Assembly (NCBI GenBank): GCA_946407065.1
Contig: CAMJMQ010000005.1
Location: forward strand, 62,001-126,000
DNA: 64,000 nt
DNA from: an uncultured Clostridia bacterium
GTDB lineage: Bacteria; Bacillota; Clostridia; Oscillospirales; Acutalibacteraceae
Reading direction: 5' to 3'
A model generated the notes under the pieces. That model saw only the letters and a list, made by a program, of their open reading frames with translations. It did no database searches and had not been told where the DNA came from. Numbering within the stretch: the stretch's first letter is position 1; each line of letters starts with the position of its first letter. Positions 49,340 to 57,789 of the stretch are shown in pieces. The position numbers were made by a program, and so were the translations under genes.

Positions 49340-50233
49340 ATGAATCAGAAAACAGGTATTATCATTAAAATCACAGGCGGCTTCTATTATGTAGAAGCCG
49401 CCGATAGTGTTTATGAGTGTAAGGCGCGCGGCGTCTTTCGTAAAAGAGGAATGTCTCCTTTGGTGGGAGATATCGTCGATATCACAGTACCCGATGATGG
49501 CTATTGCTCCATCGATCAGATCCATGAGCGGCGCAATTCTCTGGTGCGGCCGGCTTTGGCGAATCTGGATAACCTGATGATCATCAGCTCAGTCAGAGAG
49601 CCGGATGTGAATCTGTACTTGATCGACAAAATGACCGCCGCTGCCGTGAATAAAGAGATCACACCGATCGTTGTTTTTTCCAAGAGCGATCTCGCTCAGA
49701 CAGATGATCTTGTGGAGATCTATCGCAAGGTGAATATCCCCGCCTTCTCTTTTTCTTCTGTCGATAACAAGGGGATCGAAGAGATCAAAGCGGTGCTCAA
49801 GGATAAGGTGACTGCCTTTTGCGGAAACTCCGGAGTAGGGAAGAGCACCCTGCTCAACGCGCTCTTTCCCGAGCTGTCGCTCCAAACCGGAGAGATCAGT
49901 GATAAGCTCGGCAGAGGCAGACATACGACGCGCACGGTGGAGTTGTTCAAAAAACACGGTGGCTATATCGCCGATACACCCGGTTTTTCTACCGTAGATA
50001 TCGAACGCTTTGAGTTGATCCGTAAAGATGATCTTAAATTCGCGTTCCCCGAATTTGACGAGTATTTCGGTACCTGTCAGTTCAATTCCTGCAACCATGT
50101 TTGTGAAAAGGGATGTCGGGTGCTAGAAGCCGTAGAAGAGGGGATCATCCCCCAATCCCGACATGACAGCTATGTACGCATGTATAATGAGGTCAAGAAT
50201 ATCAAGGAATGGCAGATCAATTCTGATAAATAA
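49340..50233 (+). CDS. rsgA: Ribosome small subunit-dependent GTPase A
   Basis: 297 aa circularly permuted GTPase that checks 30S assembly. OB domain (~1-65), G-domain with G1 GNSGVGKSTLLNALFP placed after the SKSDL G4 motif, G3 DTPGFS, and a C-terminal zinc finger CQFNSCNHVCEKGC. Two bases after prkC; last gene of the run. The rpe and thiN genes that often follow are missing, replaced by repeat DNA. Confidence 0.95.
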   Translation: MNQKTGIIIKITGGFYYVEAADSVYECKARGVFRKRGMSPLVGDIVDITVPDDGYCSIDQIHERRNSLVRPALANLDNLMIISSVREPDVNLYLIDKMTAAAVNKEITPIVVFSKSDLAQTDDLVEIYRKVNIPAFSFSSVDNKGIEEIKAVLKDKVTAFCGNSGVGKSTLLNALFPELSLQTGEISDKLGRGRHTTRTVELFKKHGGYIADTPGFSTVDIERFELIRKDDLKFAFPEFDEYFGTCQFNSCNHVCEKGCRVLEAVEEGIIPQSRHDSYVRMYNEVKNIKEWQINSDK

Positions 50234-50253
50234 CGTTTTTCTCGTTTATAACG

Positions 50254-50276
50254 GGGCAGTTCGTGGTGAACTGCCC
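50254..50276 (+). terminator. Hairpin after rsgA
   Basis: GGGCAGTTC / GAACTGCCC, loop GTGGT. No U tract, so termination is uncertain. Confidence 0.45.
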
Positions 50277-50300
50277 TCAGACTGTAGAAAAACCTATCCT

Positions 50301-50796
50301 GCCCCCTCTGACGAGGGGGCAGCAAGAAGTATGATTCACAGAGAGATAAACGTAAAATGCAGGGGAGAGATAACGCGACGATAAAGAGGAAACAGAAGGA
50401 TTGACTCAATACCGTGAAAAAAGCACTTAATACTAATCCTTAATAAAAACCTTTATCATCTATTGTGCTATATTACGTATAGCTTTGTTGTCGTCGTCGT
50501 TCGCTGTACTCGGTAGGCATATCCGGTTGGTATGCCTTGACCTCGTGCCGCGACTCCTCCTCTCCCCACAACGCGAGGCGTTGTAGGGACCCCGGAAGTG
50601 ACAGGCGCCAGCCTGCCTGCGTCGCCCGCCGCGCTATCCGAAATATATCACTAATATCTGATTAAATCTTTTTATCAAGGATTAGTATAAAATGCGGCTT
50701 GAGTCAAAAGTCGGAGAATCATTGTCATGTTTCGTTATCTCTCCCTCAGTCGCCAGACACGCGTGTCCGGCGACAGCTCCCTCGTCAGAGGGAGCC
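50301..50796. repeat. Nested ~0.5-kb palindromic element (MITE-like composite)
   Basis: Four nested pairs of inverted arms share a centre near 50550: GCCCCCTCTGACGAGGGGGC (50301-50320) with 50776-50795; AGGGGAGAGATAACG (50361-50375) with CGTTATCTCTCCCT (50733-50746); TTGACTCAA (50401-50409) with TTGAGTCAA (50699-50707); TACTAATCCTTAATAAAAA (50431-50449) with 50669-50687. The outer arms are family B. Inner hairpins: GGCATA/TATGCC (50516-50536) and CAACGC/GCGTTG (50569-50583). No coding capacity. Confidence 0.7.
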
Positions 50797-50813
50797 TCGG
50801 AAACGTTCTGCTT

Positions 50814-52955
50814 TTAATTCTTTACGATCTCAACCCAGAAGAATGAGGAATACCAGGGATCATAGCGATTGATCCTGTATGCACCTGTATCGTAACTGAA
50901 TACGTTAGCGGTGTTGTTGTATGCGTCTTTATTCCAGATCTTGACGATATCCAACGTGCTGTCGTCGGTATTGCTGGTGATACCGATGCGGGACGAGGGG
51001 TCGATATTGTCAGTGATGCAGAAGATGCATTTGGAAGTAGTGTTCTCACCGAGGAACGCGTTGGAAACGGTGCCGTTGGTAAGCGCATTGTTGATGATGG
51101 TCATCTTGCCGCTGATAGTGGGATCACAGGAGGAGGCAGAGCCTTTTGACGCATAGAGTCCGCCGCCGTTGTTGACCGCCGTATTATTTGTCATCTCAAC
51201 ATTGTTCATGTTCAGATAGTTCATGGAGTCACACCAGAGCGCGCCGCCTTCATTGCCGGAGCTGTTACCATTTAGCTTTGTACCTGTCACGTTGAGAATT
51301 TCGGTAAATCCGCTGCCTCTGTAACCAAAGCATACGCCGCCGCCGTTAGATGACGCTTGGTTGCCGGTGATCGTGCTGTTATTGATATTGGTGTTATAGT
51401 CACCGAAGATACCGCCGCCATTCGCCGCGCTGTTCGAGTTGATTGTGCAGTTGTTGATCGTCATGTTGGAATGGTTATAGATCGCGCCGCCGTCCTGACC
51501 GGCGTTGTTCTCAAATACGCAGTAGCTGACTGTTAAATCCGATTCCTTGTTATATAACGCTGTGTGGTTATTGTGGCGGAATGTCGAGCCGGTGATCGTT
51601 CCGTTAGCGTTCTTTTCCGCGACGATCGCACTGTTTTCGTTATGGATGAAATCACTGCTCATGATATGAAGAGCTACATTGTCGGCTCTCAGACCCGCGT
51701 CGGAAGAATCTTTGACGGTTACGGAGTTGAGATTGAGCTTTCCGCCGTTAGCGACGATACCGCTGATTGCACCGTGTTTTCCGGTGGAGTCGATCACGGT
51801 TAAGTCTGCGTTATCTGCTTTGAGATCATAATTCTGACGGTTGGTATGAATGATCGAATGACCGTTCATATCGAGAGTAACAGTCTTATCCTTGACATAG
51901 AGCGCACCGTTGGAGAACGCGGAACCGTCTTTGTAATAGAAGGTGTCCTCAAAAAGGTTATCGCTCTTCCAATCCTGCATCAGCTTCATGGTGCCGCCGT
52001 TCTTGGATACGACAGCCCATGCGTCGCCGAAAGAGAACATGTTCGTCGTCTTGTTGTCGACGGTCACCTGTGCGACAGTCAGGTTATCGATCGTATTTTT
52101 GGTATTGTTATACGCCTTGACGACTTCGGTCACTTTCTTGGTATAAAGCTCCATGTTCGCCTTGATCGAAGCCTGTAAGCTGTCTCTGGTCTCTTTGGTG
52201 ATCGAACCGTTGTTGTAGTCGAGATCCGCCAGAGAATAGGACGCCATATAGCCGGACATCAGGTTGGTGTAGTACAAGGTGTACTGCTCCAGCGTCATAT
52301 CGTTAAAGGACTGTGCGTCTTTTTTGACCAGATCGGAATCGTTGTTGTTTTCTTCGCATGATTTAGAGAGTTCAAGATACTGATCGAAAGAGGGCTTGCC
52401 CTTTACCCCTGCCTGACCGTCAATGATCAGGTTGCTCAGATCTCTGAAATCCTTGGTGAAATCGCTGTTTCCGTTGGTAGCGTTGACGATGTTGAGGTAA
52501 TCCTGCGCACAGGTACTGCCTTCTTTGAATAAGGTGATCTGCGTCATGGCGTCTTCGTTATAGCCCTTCACACTGGTCAGGATATCCGAAAACCGCTGCA
52601 GCTTGTTGATGCTTGTCAGCGCCTTGATCTGACTCGACTGCGCGTTATAGTGAGAATCGATCTTATCGTTCAGCTCATTGATGAGATTGACGATATCCTG
52701 CGTCGACGGCTGCGGTACTTTCGTTGCTTCACCGTAGAAGGATTTGAACGCACCCAAAAGACCGCTGGAAATAATAGCTGCGACGGGGTTTGTTTTGCTG
52801 ACTACGGAGATCAGGGTGGAGGCTCCGCTGAAGAAACCGTCGCTCGCCGCTGAGTTGGCCGACGCGGCGGAAGCAGTTACAACCATAGCTGAACCTACCG
52901 AGATCATGATGATACATGCCATAAATACTGCTAATACACGATGAACTTTTTTCAT
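50814..52955 (-). CDS. Secreted helical/right-handed beta-helix protein of unknown function
   Basis: 713 aa. Signal peptide (VLAVFMACIIMISVGSAMVVTASA). Residues ~35-75 form a Gly/Ala/Ser-rich hydrophobic stretch (STLISVVSKTNPVAAIISSGLL), then a long helical region to ~320 with heptad-like segments (DIVNLINELNDKIDSHYNAQSSQ). From ~345 a beta-helix: repeats such as FENNAGQDGGAIYNHSNMTI and SNSAANGGGIFGDYNTNI with GGAI/GGG and FxxN-like steps, as in pectate-lyase-fold or chlamydial Pmp-type proteins. No sortase signal, dockerin or membrane anchor. Start: AAGGAG (52965-52970) abuts ATG 52964, so ATG 52955 (9-base gap) is chosen. Single gene beside repeat DNA; binding, lytic or toxic role cannot be decided. 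Confidence 0.8.
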   Translation of the reverse strand: MKKVHRVLAVFMACIIMISVGSAMVVTASAASANSAASDGFFSGASTLISVVSKTNPVAAIISSGLLGAFKSFYGEATKVPQPSTQDIVNLINELNDKIDSHYNAQSSQIKALTSINKLQRFSDILTSVKGYNEDAMTQITLFKEGSTCAQDYLNIVNATNGNSDFTKDFRDLSNLIIDGQAGVKGKPSFDQYLELSKSCEENNNDSDLVKKDAQSFNDMTLEQYTLYYTNLMSGYMASYSLADLDYNNGSITKETRDSLQASIKANMELYTKKVTEVVKAYNNTKNTIDNLTVAQVTVDNKTTNMFSFGDAWAVVSKNGGTMKLMQDWKSDNLFEDTFYYKDGSAFSNGALYVKDKTVTLDMNGHSIIHTNRQNYDLKADNADLTVIDSTGKHGAISGIVANGGKLNLNSVTVKDSSDAGLRADNVALHIMSSDFIHNENSAIVAEKNANGTITGSTFRHNNHTALYNKESDLTVSYCVFENNAGQDGGAIYNHSNMTINNCTINSNSAANGGGIFGDYNTNINNSTITGNQASSNGGGVCFGYRGSGFTEILNVTGTKLNGNSSGNEGGALWCDSMNYLNMNNVEMTNNTAVNNGGGLYASKGSASSCDPTISGKMTIINNALTNGTVSNAFLGENTTSKCIFCITDNIDPSSRIGITSNTDDSTLDIVKIWNKDAYNNTANVFSYDTGAYRINRYDPWYSSFFWVEIVKN

Positions 52956-53011
52956 TGTTTTCATCTCCTTTTGATAAAAAGCGTTTGTTGCTTTTTTGTT
53001 ATTGCAATCAC

Positions 53012-53017
53012 AGTATA
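53012..53017 (-). promoter_or_regulatory. Extended -10 box of the beta-helix gene
   Basis: TGATATACT on the minus strand (TG, one base, TATACT), ~57 bases before the start; no good -35, as is usual for extended -10 promoters. Confidence 0.4.
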
Positions 53018-53101
53018 TCAGACCGACTGTGACAATATCCTGACAAAATGTTTGATATATTAGAAATATTTATTAAAATACAGATATTTATTAAAATATA
53101 C

Positions 53102-53130
53102 TTGCAAAACTAAAGAATGTGTGATAATAT
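53102..53130 (+). promoter_or_regulatory. Promoter of tRNA-Ala
   Basis: TTGCAA (53102-53107), 17-base spacer, TAATAT (53125-53130), 11 bases before the tRNA. Confidence 0.6.
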
Positions 53131-53141
53131 AATACTGCTTT

Positions 53142-53217
<76 letters not shown>

Positions 53218-53227
53218 TATTCATAAT

Positions 53228-53263
53228 AAAAGGGTACATCATTCGATGTGCCCTTTTATTATT
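53228..53263 (+). terminator. Terminator of tRNA-Ala
   Basis: 13-bp stem AAAAGGGTACATC / GATGTGCCCTTTT (53228-53240, 53245-53257), loop ATTC, then ATTATT. Confidence 0.88.
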
Positions 53264-53271
53264 ACCTACAG

Positions 53272-53455
53272 TAGTGGAGACGGACGGGATCGAAGGCGAG
53301 CGTGCCAAGGATTAAGCGTAAGCGCAATCCGAAGGTAAAAACGCCATAGCATGGCGTTTTTAGCGAGAGCGTAGATAAGAGATTGGACAGAAGGTGTCGC
53401 TCCGAAGGCGGGGCAGACATTGACCGATAGAAAAGACGCCCGTCCGTCTCCACTA
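53272..53455. mobile_element. 184-bp element bounded by inverted copies of the tRNA-Ala 3' end
   Basis: Perfect 17-base terminal inverted repeats TAGTGGAGACGGACGGG (53272-53288) and CCCGTCCGTCTCCACTA (53439-53455). The left end, extended to 53294, is the reverse complement of tRNA-Ala bases 53195-53217 with one mismatch (CCA to CTA); the right end is a direct copy of the same tail. Inside is a strong hairpin AAAAACGCCAT-AGC-ATGGCGTTTTT (53337-53361). No ORF. Likely a small mobile or tRNA-targeted element. Confidence 0.65.
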
Positions 53456-53463
53456 TAATAACA

Positions 53464-53500
53464 AATTAAGGAGTCCCAAAAAGTGCTCCTTAATTATTAT
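53464..53500 (+). terminator. Second terminator-like hairpin after the tRNA element
   Basis: 10-bp stem AATTAAGGAG / CTCCTTAATT (53464-53473, 53486-53495), 12-base loop, TATTAT. Could be the original tRNA terminator displaced by the insertion. From here to 53552 nothing else is seen. Confidence 0.6.
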
Positions 53501-53552
53501 CTGCGTGGAGTGTGAATTTACAAAAATGTAATCTCATTTTTCTTTTACAGCC

Positions 53553-53582
53553 TTGATATTGATATATTCAGTATGCTATAAT
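53553..53582 (+). promoter_or_regulatory. Promoter of the PASTA pseudokinase gene
   Basis: TTGATA (53553-53558), 18-base spacer, TGC-TATAAT (53577-53582): perfect, extended -10. Confidence 0.6.
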
Positions 53583-53682
53583 GATTCAGTACATTGAGTA
53601 AGTATGACTTTTATTCATTAAGTAATGATAACAGAAACCAGAATACTGCTGAGAGGATCTCAGTGATCAGGGGGAATGGACC

Positions 53683-55308
53683 ATGCCTTTATGTATGGGG
53701 TGTTTAAATGAAATACCCGCTGCCGATTCGGTATGCAAAGTATGCGGCTTTGATAATTCCGAAAAACAGACCGCTCCGTTTTTGCCGTTCGGTACCGTAT
53801 TAAACTATAAATATGTAGTCGCGAGAAATTTGGAGACAAACGGTGAGAGTACCCGTTACCTCGGTTATGATAACAAGACCGGTAAGGTGCTGGCGATCCG
53901 TGAGTTTCTCCCGATGGGTTTGTTTGACCGCGGCGACGATGAGACAAAGCTATTTGTCACCCCGCAGGATAAAGAGAGCTTCTCTTTGGCGATGGATGAC
54001 TTCAAGAGCTATTATGAAACGCTCAATACGCTGACAGATAAGACCTCGATGATCAACATCGAGGATATCTTTACCGAAAATAATACCGTCTATGTGGTTG
54101 AAGAAAACGACGACCTGCTGCCGTTTACCGAATATGTCGAGCACAACGGCGGTCATCTTGAGTGGGATGCGTCTCGTCCGCTCTTTATGCCGATCATCAC
54201 ATTGATCGAAAATATCCACAAGTTGGGTATCGGTCATTACGCGATTTCGCCCGCTAATTTATATGTTACCTCCGGCGGTAAGCTCAAGCTCGGCGGCTTC
54301 TCAACCGAGAACGAGCGTAAACGCGGTACGATGCTGAAATCTCAGCTGTACAGCGGCTGTGCCGCGCCGGAGCAGTATATGGATAACCAAAAGCTGGATG
54401 TTCCGACCGATATTTACGGCCTGACTGCCACGCTTTTCTATGCGCTGACCGGCAAGCTGCCTGCCAACGCAAAAGAACGTGAGAAGGATCCCAGACTGCT
54501 GATCAGTACCAATACCGTCAAGCGTTTGCCGCCTCATGTTGTGACAGCGCTTGCGAACGGCCTGCAGATGAAGAGCGAAGCGCGTATCGCTGATTTTGAT
54601 GAACTCAGAGCCCAGCTCTCTGTTTCTTCCACCGTTCAGGCGATCCAGGATGAGATCTCCCGTACCGCCAGCATGACGCCGATCAAGCGCGAAGATGAAG
54701 AACAGCGTTCCCGTGTGAATCCCACGGTCGTCGGTTTGATCGCGACACTGGTTTCACTGCTGCTCTTTGCGGCGATCGGTCTGTTCTGGCTTCCGACCAA
54801 TCCGCTGATGGGTCTGTTCACCAACGGCTCCACCATTCCTGCTACACTGGCTGCTCCTACCGAGGACTGGACAGGGCCTGTGATGGAGGATTACACCGGC
54901 AAGACGCTGGATGAGGTCAAAGCTTCTTTCCAGGGAACGATCAAGGTCGACGCTGACGGTGCGTACAGCGATCATATTGAAAAAGGTAAGATCATTTCAC
55001 AGGAGCCTGCCGCGGGTTCGCCGATCTACAGTGCCGGCAGCGACGCGGTCGTTTATGTACTGATCAGCAAAGGTTCCGAGCTCGTCGCGCTGCCCGACGT
55101 CGTTGATAAGTCCTATACCGCCGCGGCGGAGGATCTGACACGCCTTGGCTTTGTCGCGTTACAGGAAGTGGAATACAGCGACACGGTAGCAGAGGGCAAG
55201 GTCATCGGTATCGCCGAGCACAGTGCGGGCGATAAGATCGAATCCGGCTCCGAGGTCACGCTGAAGGTCTCGTTAGGCAAACAAAAGTCAAGTTCATCTT
55301 CTAATTAA
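53683..55308 (+). CDS. Zinc-ribbon PASTA pseudokinase
   Basis: 541 aa. Zinc ribbon C4xxC7...C18xxC21, then a kinase-fold domain (~38-310) that keeps family landmarks (AIREFLP, GHYAISPANL, CAAPEQY, DIYGLTATLFYALTGKLP) but lacks every catalytic feature: no glycine loop, VAIK Lys is R73, HRD Asp is A187, DFG Asp is G205. One membrane helix (~346-370; VVGLIATLVSLLLFAAIGLFWL) and two extracellular PASTA repeats (~400-530), Ser-rich end. Predicted non-phosphorylating signalling partner or scaffold that reads cell-wall muropeptides, perhaps with PrkC 4.3 kb upstream (inference). GGGGG site 8 bases before ATG; own promoter and terminator. Confidence 0.85.
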   Translation: MPLCMGCLNEIPAADSVCKVCGFDNSEKQTAPFLPFGTVLNYKYVVARNLETNGESTRYLGYDNKTGKVLAIREFLPMGLFDRGDDETKLFVTPQDKESFSLAMDDFKSYYETLNTLTDKTSMINIEDIFTENNTVYVVEENDDLLPFTEYVEHNGGHLEWDASRPLFMPIITLIENIHKLGIGHYAISPANLYVTSGGKLKLGGFSTENERKRGTMLKSQLYSGCAAPEQYMDNQKLDVPTDIYGLTATLFYALTGKLPANAKEREKDPRLLISTNTVKRLPPHVVTALANGLQMKSEARIADFDELRAQLSVSSTVQAIQDEISRTASMTPIKREDEEQRSRVNPTVVGLIATLVSLLLFAAIGLFWLPTNPLMGLFTNGSTIPATLAAPTEDWTGPVMEDYTGKTLDEVKASFQGTIKVDADGAYSDHIEKGKIISQEPAAGSPIYSAGSDAVVYVLISKGSELVALPDVVDKSYTAAAEDLTRLGFVALQEVEYSDTVAEGKVIGIAEHSAGDKIESGSEVTLKVSLGKQKSSSSSN

Positions 55309-55329
55309 ACTCTCTTTGTTTCAAGAAAT

Positions 55330-55368
55330 AACAGGTGGGTAATATGCTACCCACCTGTTGTGTTTTAT
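55330..55368 (+). terminator. Terminator of the pseudokinase gene
   Basis: 12-bp stem AACAGGTGGGTA / TACCCACCTGTT (55330-55341, 55348-55359), loop ATATGC, GTGTTTTATT. Confidence 0.85.
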
Positions 55369-55378
55369 TGTAGTATTC

Positions 55379-56044
55379 TCAGAATTTCAGCTTGTGGATG
55401 CTGTTTTCCGCCTGTTGGATGACGTTGAAGATCTCGCCCGCGGTTTCGGGATAATCATCCGCCAACTGATCCGGTGAAGCCGACAGATTCTCAAACGCCG
55501 TTAAATAACCGTCGCTGTCTTTGTCAGTCATGCTGCCGATGTCGGTGTAGTATTTATCCATGACCGCATATGCGTAGCCGCTGTAAACCTCTTTTGGGAC
55601 GGTGAAGAGCTCGGTCGGGTTTTTCCGATTTGCCGAGTATAGTCTTCTGAACACACGGTACAGCATGATCATGAAGTAATTATTGATGGTTCTGTCCAGC
55701 TTGCGATTCTTGGCGGTGGCGGCAAAGTCATAGATGACATTGACCATATTGGCGATCAGCCGGCGGTTGACCACCTGCGCCGCGCTTTGCTTGCGTGAGG
55801 TTTTCTCAATGACCGGCTCATTGATCTCATAATCGCGATCCGCGGTTCTGCCGAGCAGATAATCACAGCTGACATGATAATAATCCGCCGCTTTGATGAG
55901 GAAATCCAGACCGCATTCCCTGATCCCCTTTTCGTAATGCGATAACAGCGCCTGAGAGATACCCAGCTCCTGAGCCGCTTGTTTTTGGGTGAGCTTCTTT
56001 TCTTTCCTTAAGAATGTCAAATTACGCGAGAAATCTTTGTTCAT
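55379..56044 (-). CDS. XRE-family transcriptional regulator
   Basis: 221 aa. N-terminal Cro/C1 helix-turn-helix (~7-62: LRKEKKLTQKQAAQELGISQALLSHYEKG) followed by a ~150-residue helical C-terminal domain of unknown ligand. The DYYHVSCDYLLGRTADRD junction is common in Clostridial XRE proteins. Convergent with the pseudokinase gene, divergent from the phosphatase gene; target unknown. Confidence 0.9.
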   Translation of the reverse strand: MNKDFSRNLTFLRKEKKLTQKQAAQELGISQALLSHYEKGIRECGLDFLIKAADYYHVSCDYLLGRTADRDYEINEPVIEKTSRKQSAAQVVNRRLIANMVNVIYDFAATAKNRKLDRTINNYFMIMLYRVFRRLYSANRKNPTELFTVPKEVYSGYAYAVMDKYYTDIGSMTDKDSDGYLTAFENLSASPDQLADDYPETAGEIFNVIQQAENSIHKLKF

Positions 56045-56120
56045 AACAGGTACCTCTTTGATTGATTTTATACGATCAGTATAATATAGATATTACCATT
56101 TGTAAAGTGTGGAGGCAAAA

Positions 56121-56750
56121 ATGCAATCCTATTATATCCATTTGATCCGTCACGGCGCGATCAGTCCGACCTTGAAGGGGCGCTACATCGGCACGACCGA
56201 TGTACCTTTGTCCGAGGAGGGAAAGTCAGTGTTACAAAAGCTTGACGCTACTATGGACTATCCCTATGCTAAGGTCGTGTTCACCTCACCCTTGAAGCGC
56301 TGTACGCAAACCGCCGGGATCATCTATCCCCATATCACGCCGCTTACGATCGATCAATTGATGGAATGTAACTTCGGTGAATGGGAGAACCATACCGCCG
56401 ATGAGCTGAAAGGCGACCCGGATTTTGCCAAGTGGCTTGCGGGTGACAGTGAGGTGAAGCCGCCGAGAGGGGAGAGCACCGCTGACTTTACCCGCAGGAT
56501 CTGTGTGATGTTCGAGAGCATCGTGAACGGTTTGATGCAGACAGGCACGACCGACGCCGCGATCATTACCCACGGCGGCGTGATGAATATGCTGCTGGCG
56601 GTGTATGGATTGCCGCAGGCAAAACCCTTTGATTGGGCATGTGACAGCGGCTTTGGCTATTCATTACGCATCACGCCCGCGCTTTGGATGCGTGATAAGG
56701 TCGCCGAGGTGTATCAGCGGATCCCGCTGGACAGAAATAACGACGAATAA
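56121..56750 (+). CDS. Histidine phosphatase family protein
   Basis: 209 aa. RHG motif LIRHGAIS with the phospho-His, second Arg in TSPLKRCTQTAG, Glu of EWENHTADEL, and C-terminal His in ITHGGVMN. Fits CobC/phosphoglycerate-mutase-like phosphatases; substrate unknown. ATG 56121 has GGAGG 6 bases upstream; the GTG at 56109 lies before that site. Confidence 0.9.
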   Translation: MQSYYIHLIRHGAISPTLKGRYIGTTDVPLSEEGKSVLQKLDATMDYPYAKVVFTSPLKRCTQTAGIIYPHITPLTIDQLMECNFGEWENHTADELKGDPDFAKWLAGDSEVKPPRGESTADFTRRICVMFESIVNGLMQTGTTDAAIITHGGVMNMLLAVYGLPQAKPFDWACDSGFGYSLRITPALWMRDKVAEVYQRIPLDRNNDE

Positions 56751-56904
56751 TCTAATAATTTGAAATCACACTAATAAAATACTTCATATTTCCTTTATTT
56801 TGTAGATTATAACATTGTATTTTGCAGGATTATATGATAAAATGAAAGTGTATTGGCGTTCGATCTCTATTATCCTTTCCTGGATCGAATGTCAGAGGAG
56901 TGTG

Positions 56905-57789
56905 ATGACAATGTTATCAAATCTATTGGTTAGAATCGATCTATCCCGCAAGGATTTTTCTAAAGGTCAGCGTAAGATCGCTGATTATATCGAGGAGCAT
57001 TATGACTCTGCCGCGTTTATGACTGCCGCCAAACTGGGTGAGGAGGTCGGCGTATCAGAGAGCACGGTCGTGCGCTTTGCGACTCAGATCGGCTATGACG
57101 GCTTTCCTTATTTGCAAAAGGCAATGCAGGAGATGATCCGCGACAAGCTCAATTCCGTCCAACGCATCGAGGTGACCACCGGTCGTATCGGAGACTCCGA
57201 CGTCGTCGAGAGCGTACTGAATCAGGATATCGACAAGATCCGCCGCACCATCGACGAGGTATCGCGTGAGGATTTCAAGAAGACAGTCAATGCGATCATC
57301 AACGCGCGTAATATCTATGTGTTCGGAGCGAAATCGTCCTCTTATATCGCGAATTTCTTTGCGTATTATCTCGATCTGATCTTCGGTAACGTTCATATTC
57401 TGAATTCAACGTCAAAGACGACCACCTATGAAAAGCTCTTCCGTATCTCTAAGGAGGATGTGATGATCGGCATCAGCTTCCCGCGTTATTCCGCCATGGC
57501 GGTCGACGCGATGAGCTTTGCGCATGACCGCGGAGCGGAGGTCATCGCGATCACCGACAGCATGGTAGCGCCTGTTGTCAAGGACGCGGACGAAGTGCTG
57601 TTGGCGCGATCCGATATCGCCTCCGTGGTCGATACACTGGTAGCGCCGCTGAGCCTGATCAACGCGCTGTTAGTGGCGATCGTTATCGAACGCAAGGAAG
57701 ATATCAAGAATACATTTATCGATTTGGAAGAGGTATGGAGAGAACAGAACGTCTATGCCGGCAATCGAATCGACAGCACCAGAACATGA
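56905..57789 (+). CDS. RpiR/MurR-family transcriptional regulator
   Basis: 294 aa. N-terminal HTH (~10-80: FSKGQRKIADYIEEHY, VGVSESTVVRFATQIGYDGFPYLQ) and a SIS sugar-phosphate domain (NIYVFGAKSSSYIANFFAYYLD; VMIGISFPRYSAMAVDAM). Controls sugar or amino-sugar genes in response to a phosphosugar. AGAGGAG lies 4 bases before ATG 56905 and 10 before ATG 56911, so either may be used; the frame up to 56815 is leader. Stop overlaps the next gene's start. Confidence 0.9.
   Translation: MTMLSNLLVRIDLSRKDFSKGQRKIADYIEEHYDSAAFMTAAKLGEEVGVSESTVVRFATQIGYDGFPYLQKAMQEMIRDKLNSVQRIEVTTGRIGDSDVVESVLNQDIDKIRRTIDEVSREDFKKTVNAIINARNIYVFGAKSSSYIANFFAYYLDLIFGNVHILNSTSKTTTYEKLFRISKEDVMIGISFPRYSAMAVDAMSFAHDRGAEVIAITDSMVAPVVKDADEVLLARSDIASVVDTLVAPLSLINALLVAIVIERKEDIKNTFIDLEEVWREQNVYAGNRIDSTRT

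Larger units (their letters stand above)
50234..50813. other. Gene-free accessory gap
   Basis: Holds the post-rsgA hairpin (50254-50276) and a nested palindromic element (50301-50796). No ORF with start site and ribosome-binding site was found. Confidence 0.65.

Noticed and set aside
50234-50813. Small proteins in the palindromic gap
   Set aside because: Short frames only, no ribosome-binding sites, sequence explained by nested inverted repeats.
53272-53455. CRISPR or tRNA pseudogene reading of the tRNA-tail element
   Set aside because: Only two inverted copies of the tail, no spacer-repeat series, and no D-arm or anticodon arm in the element.
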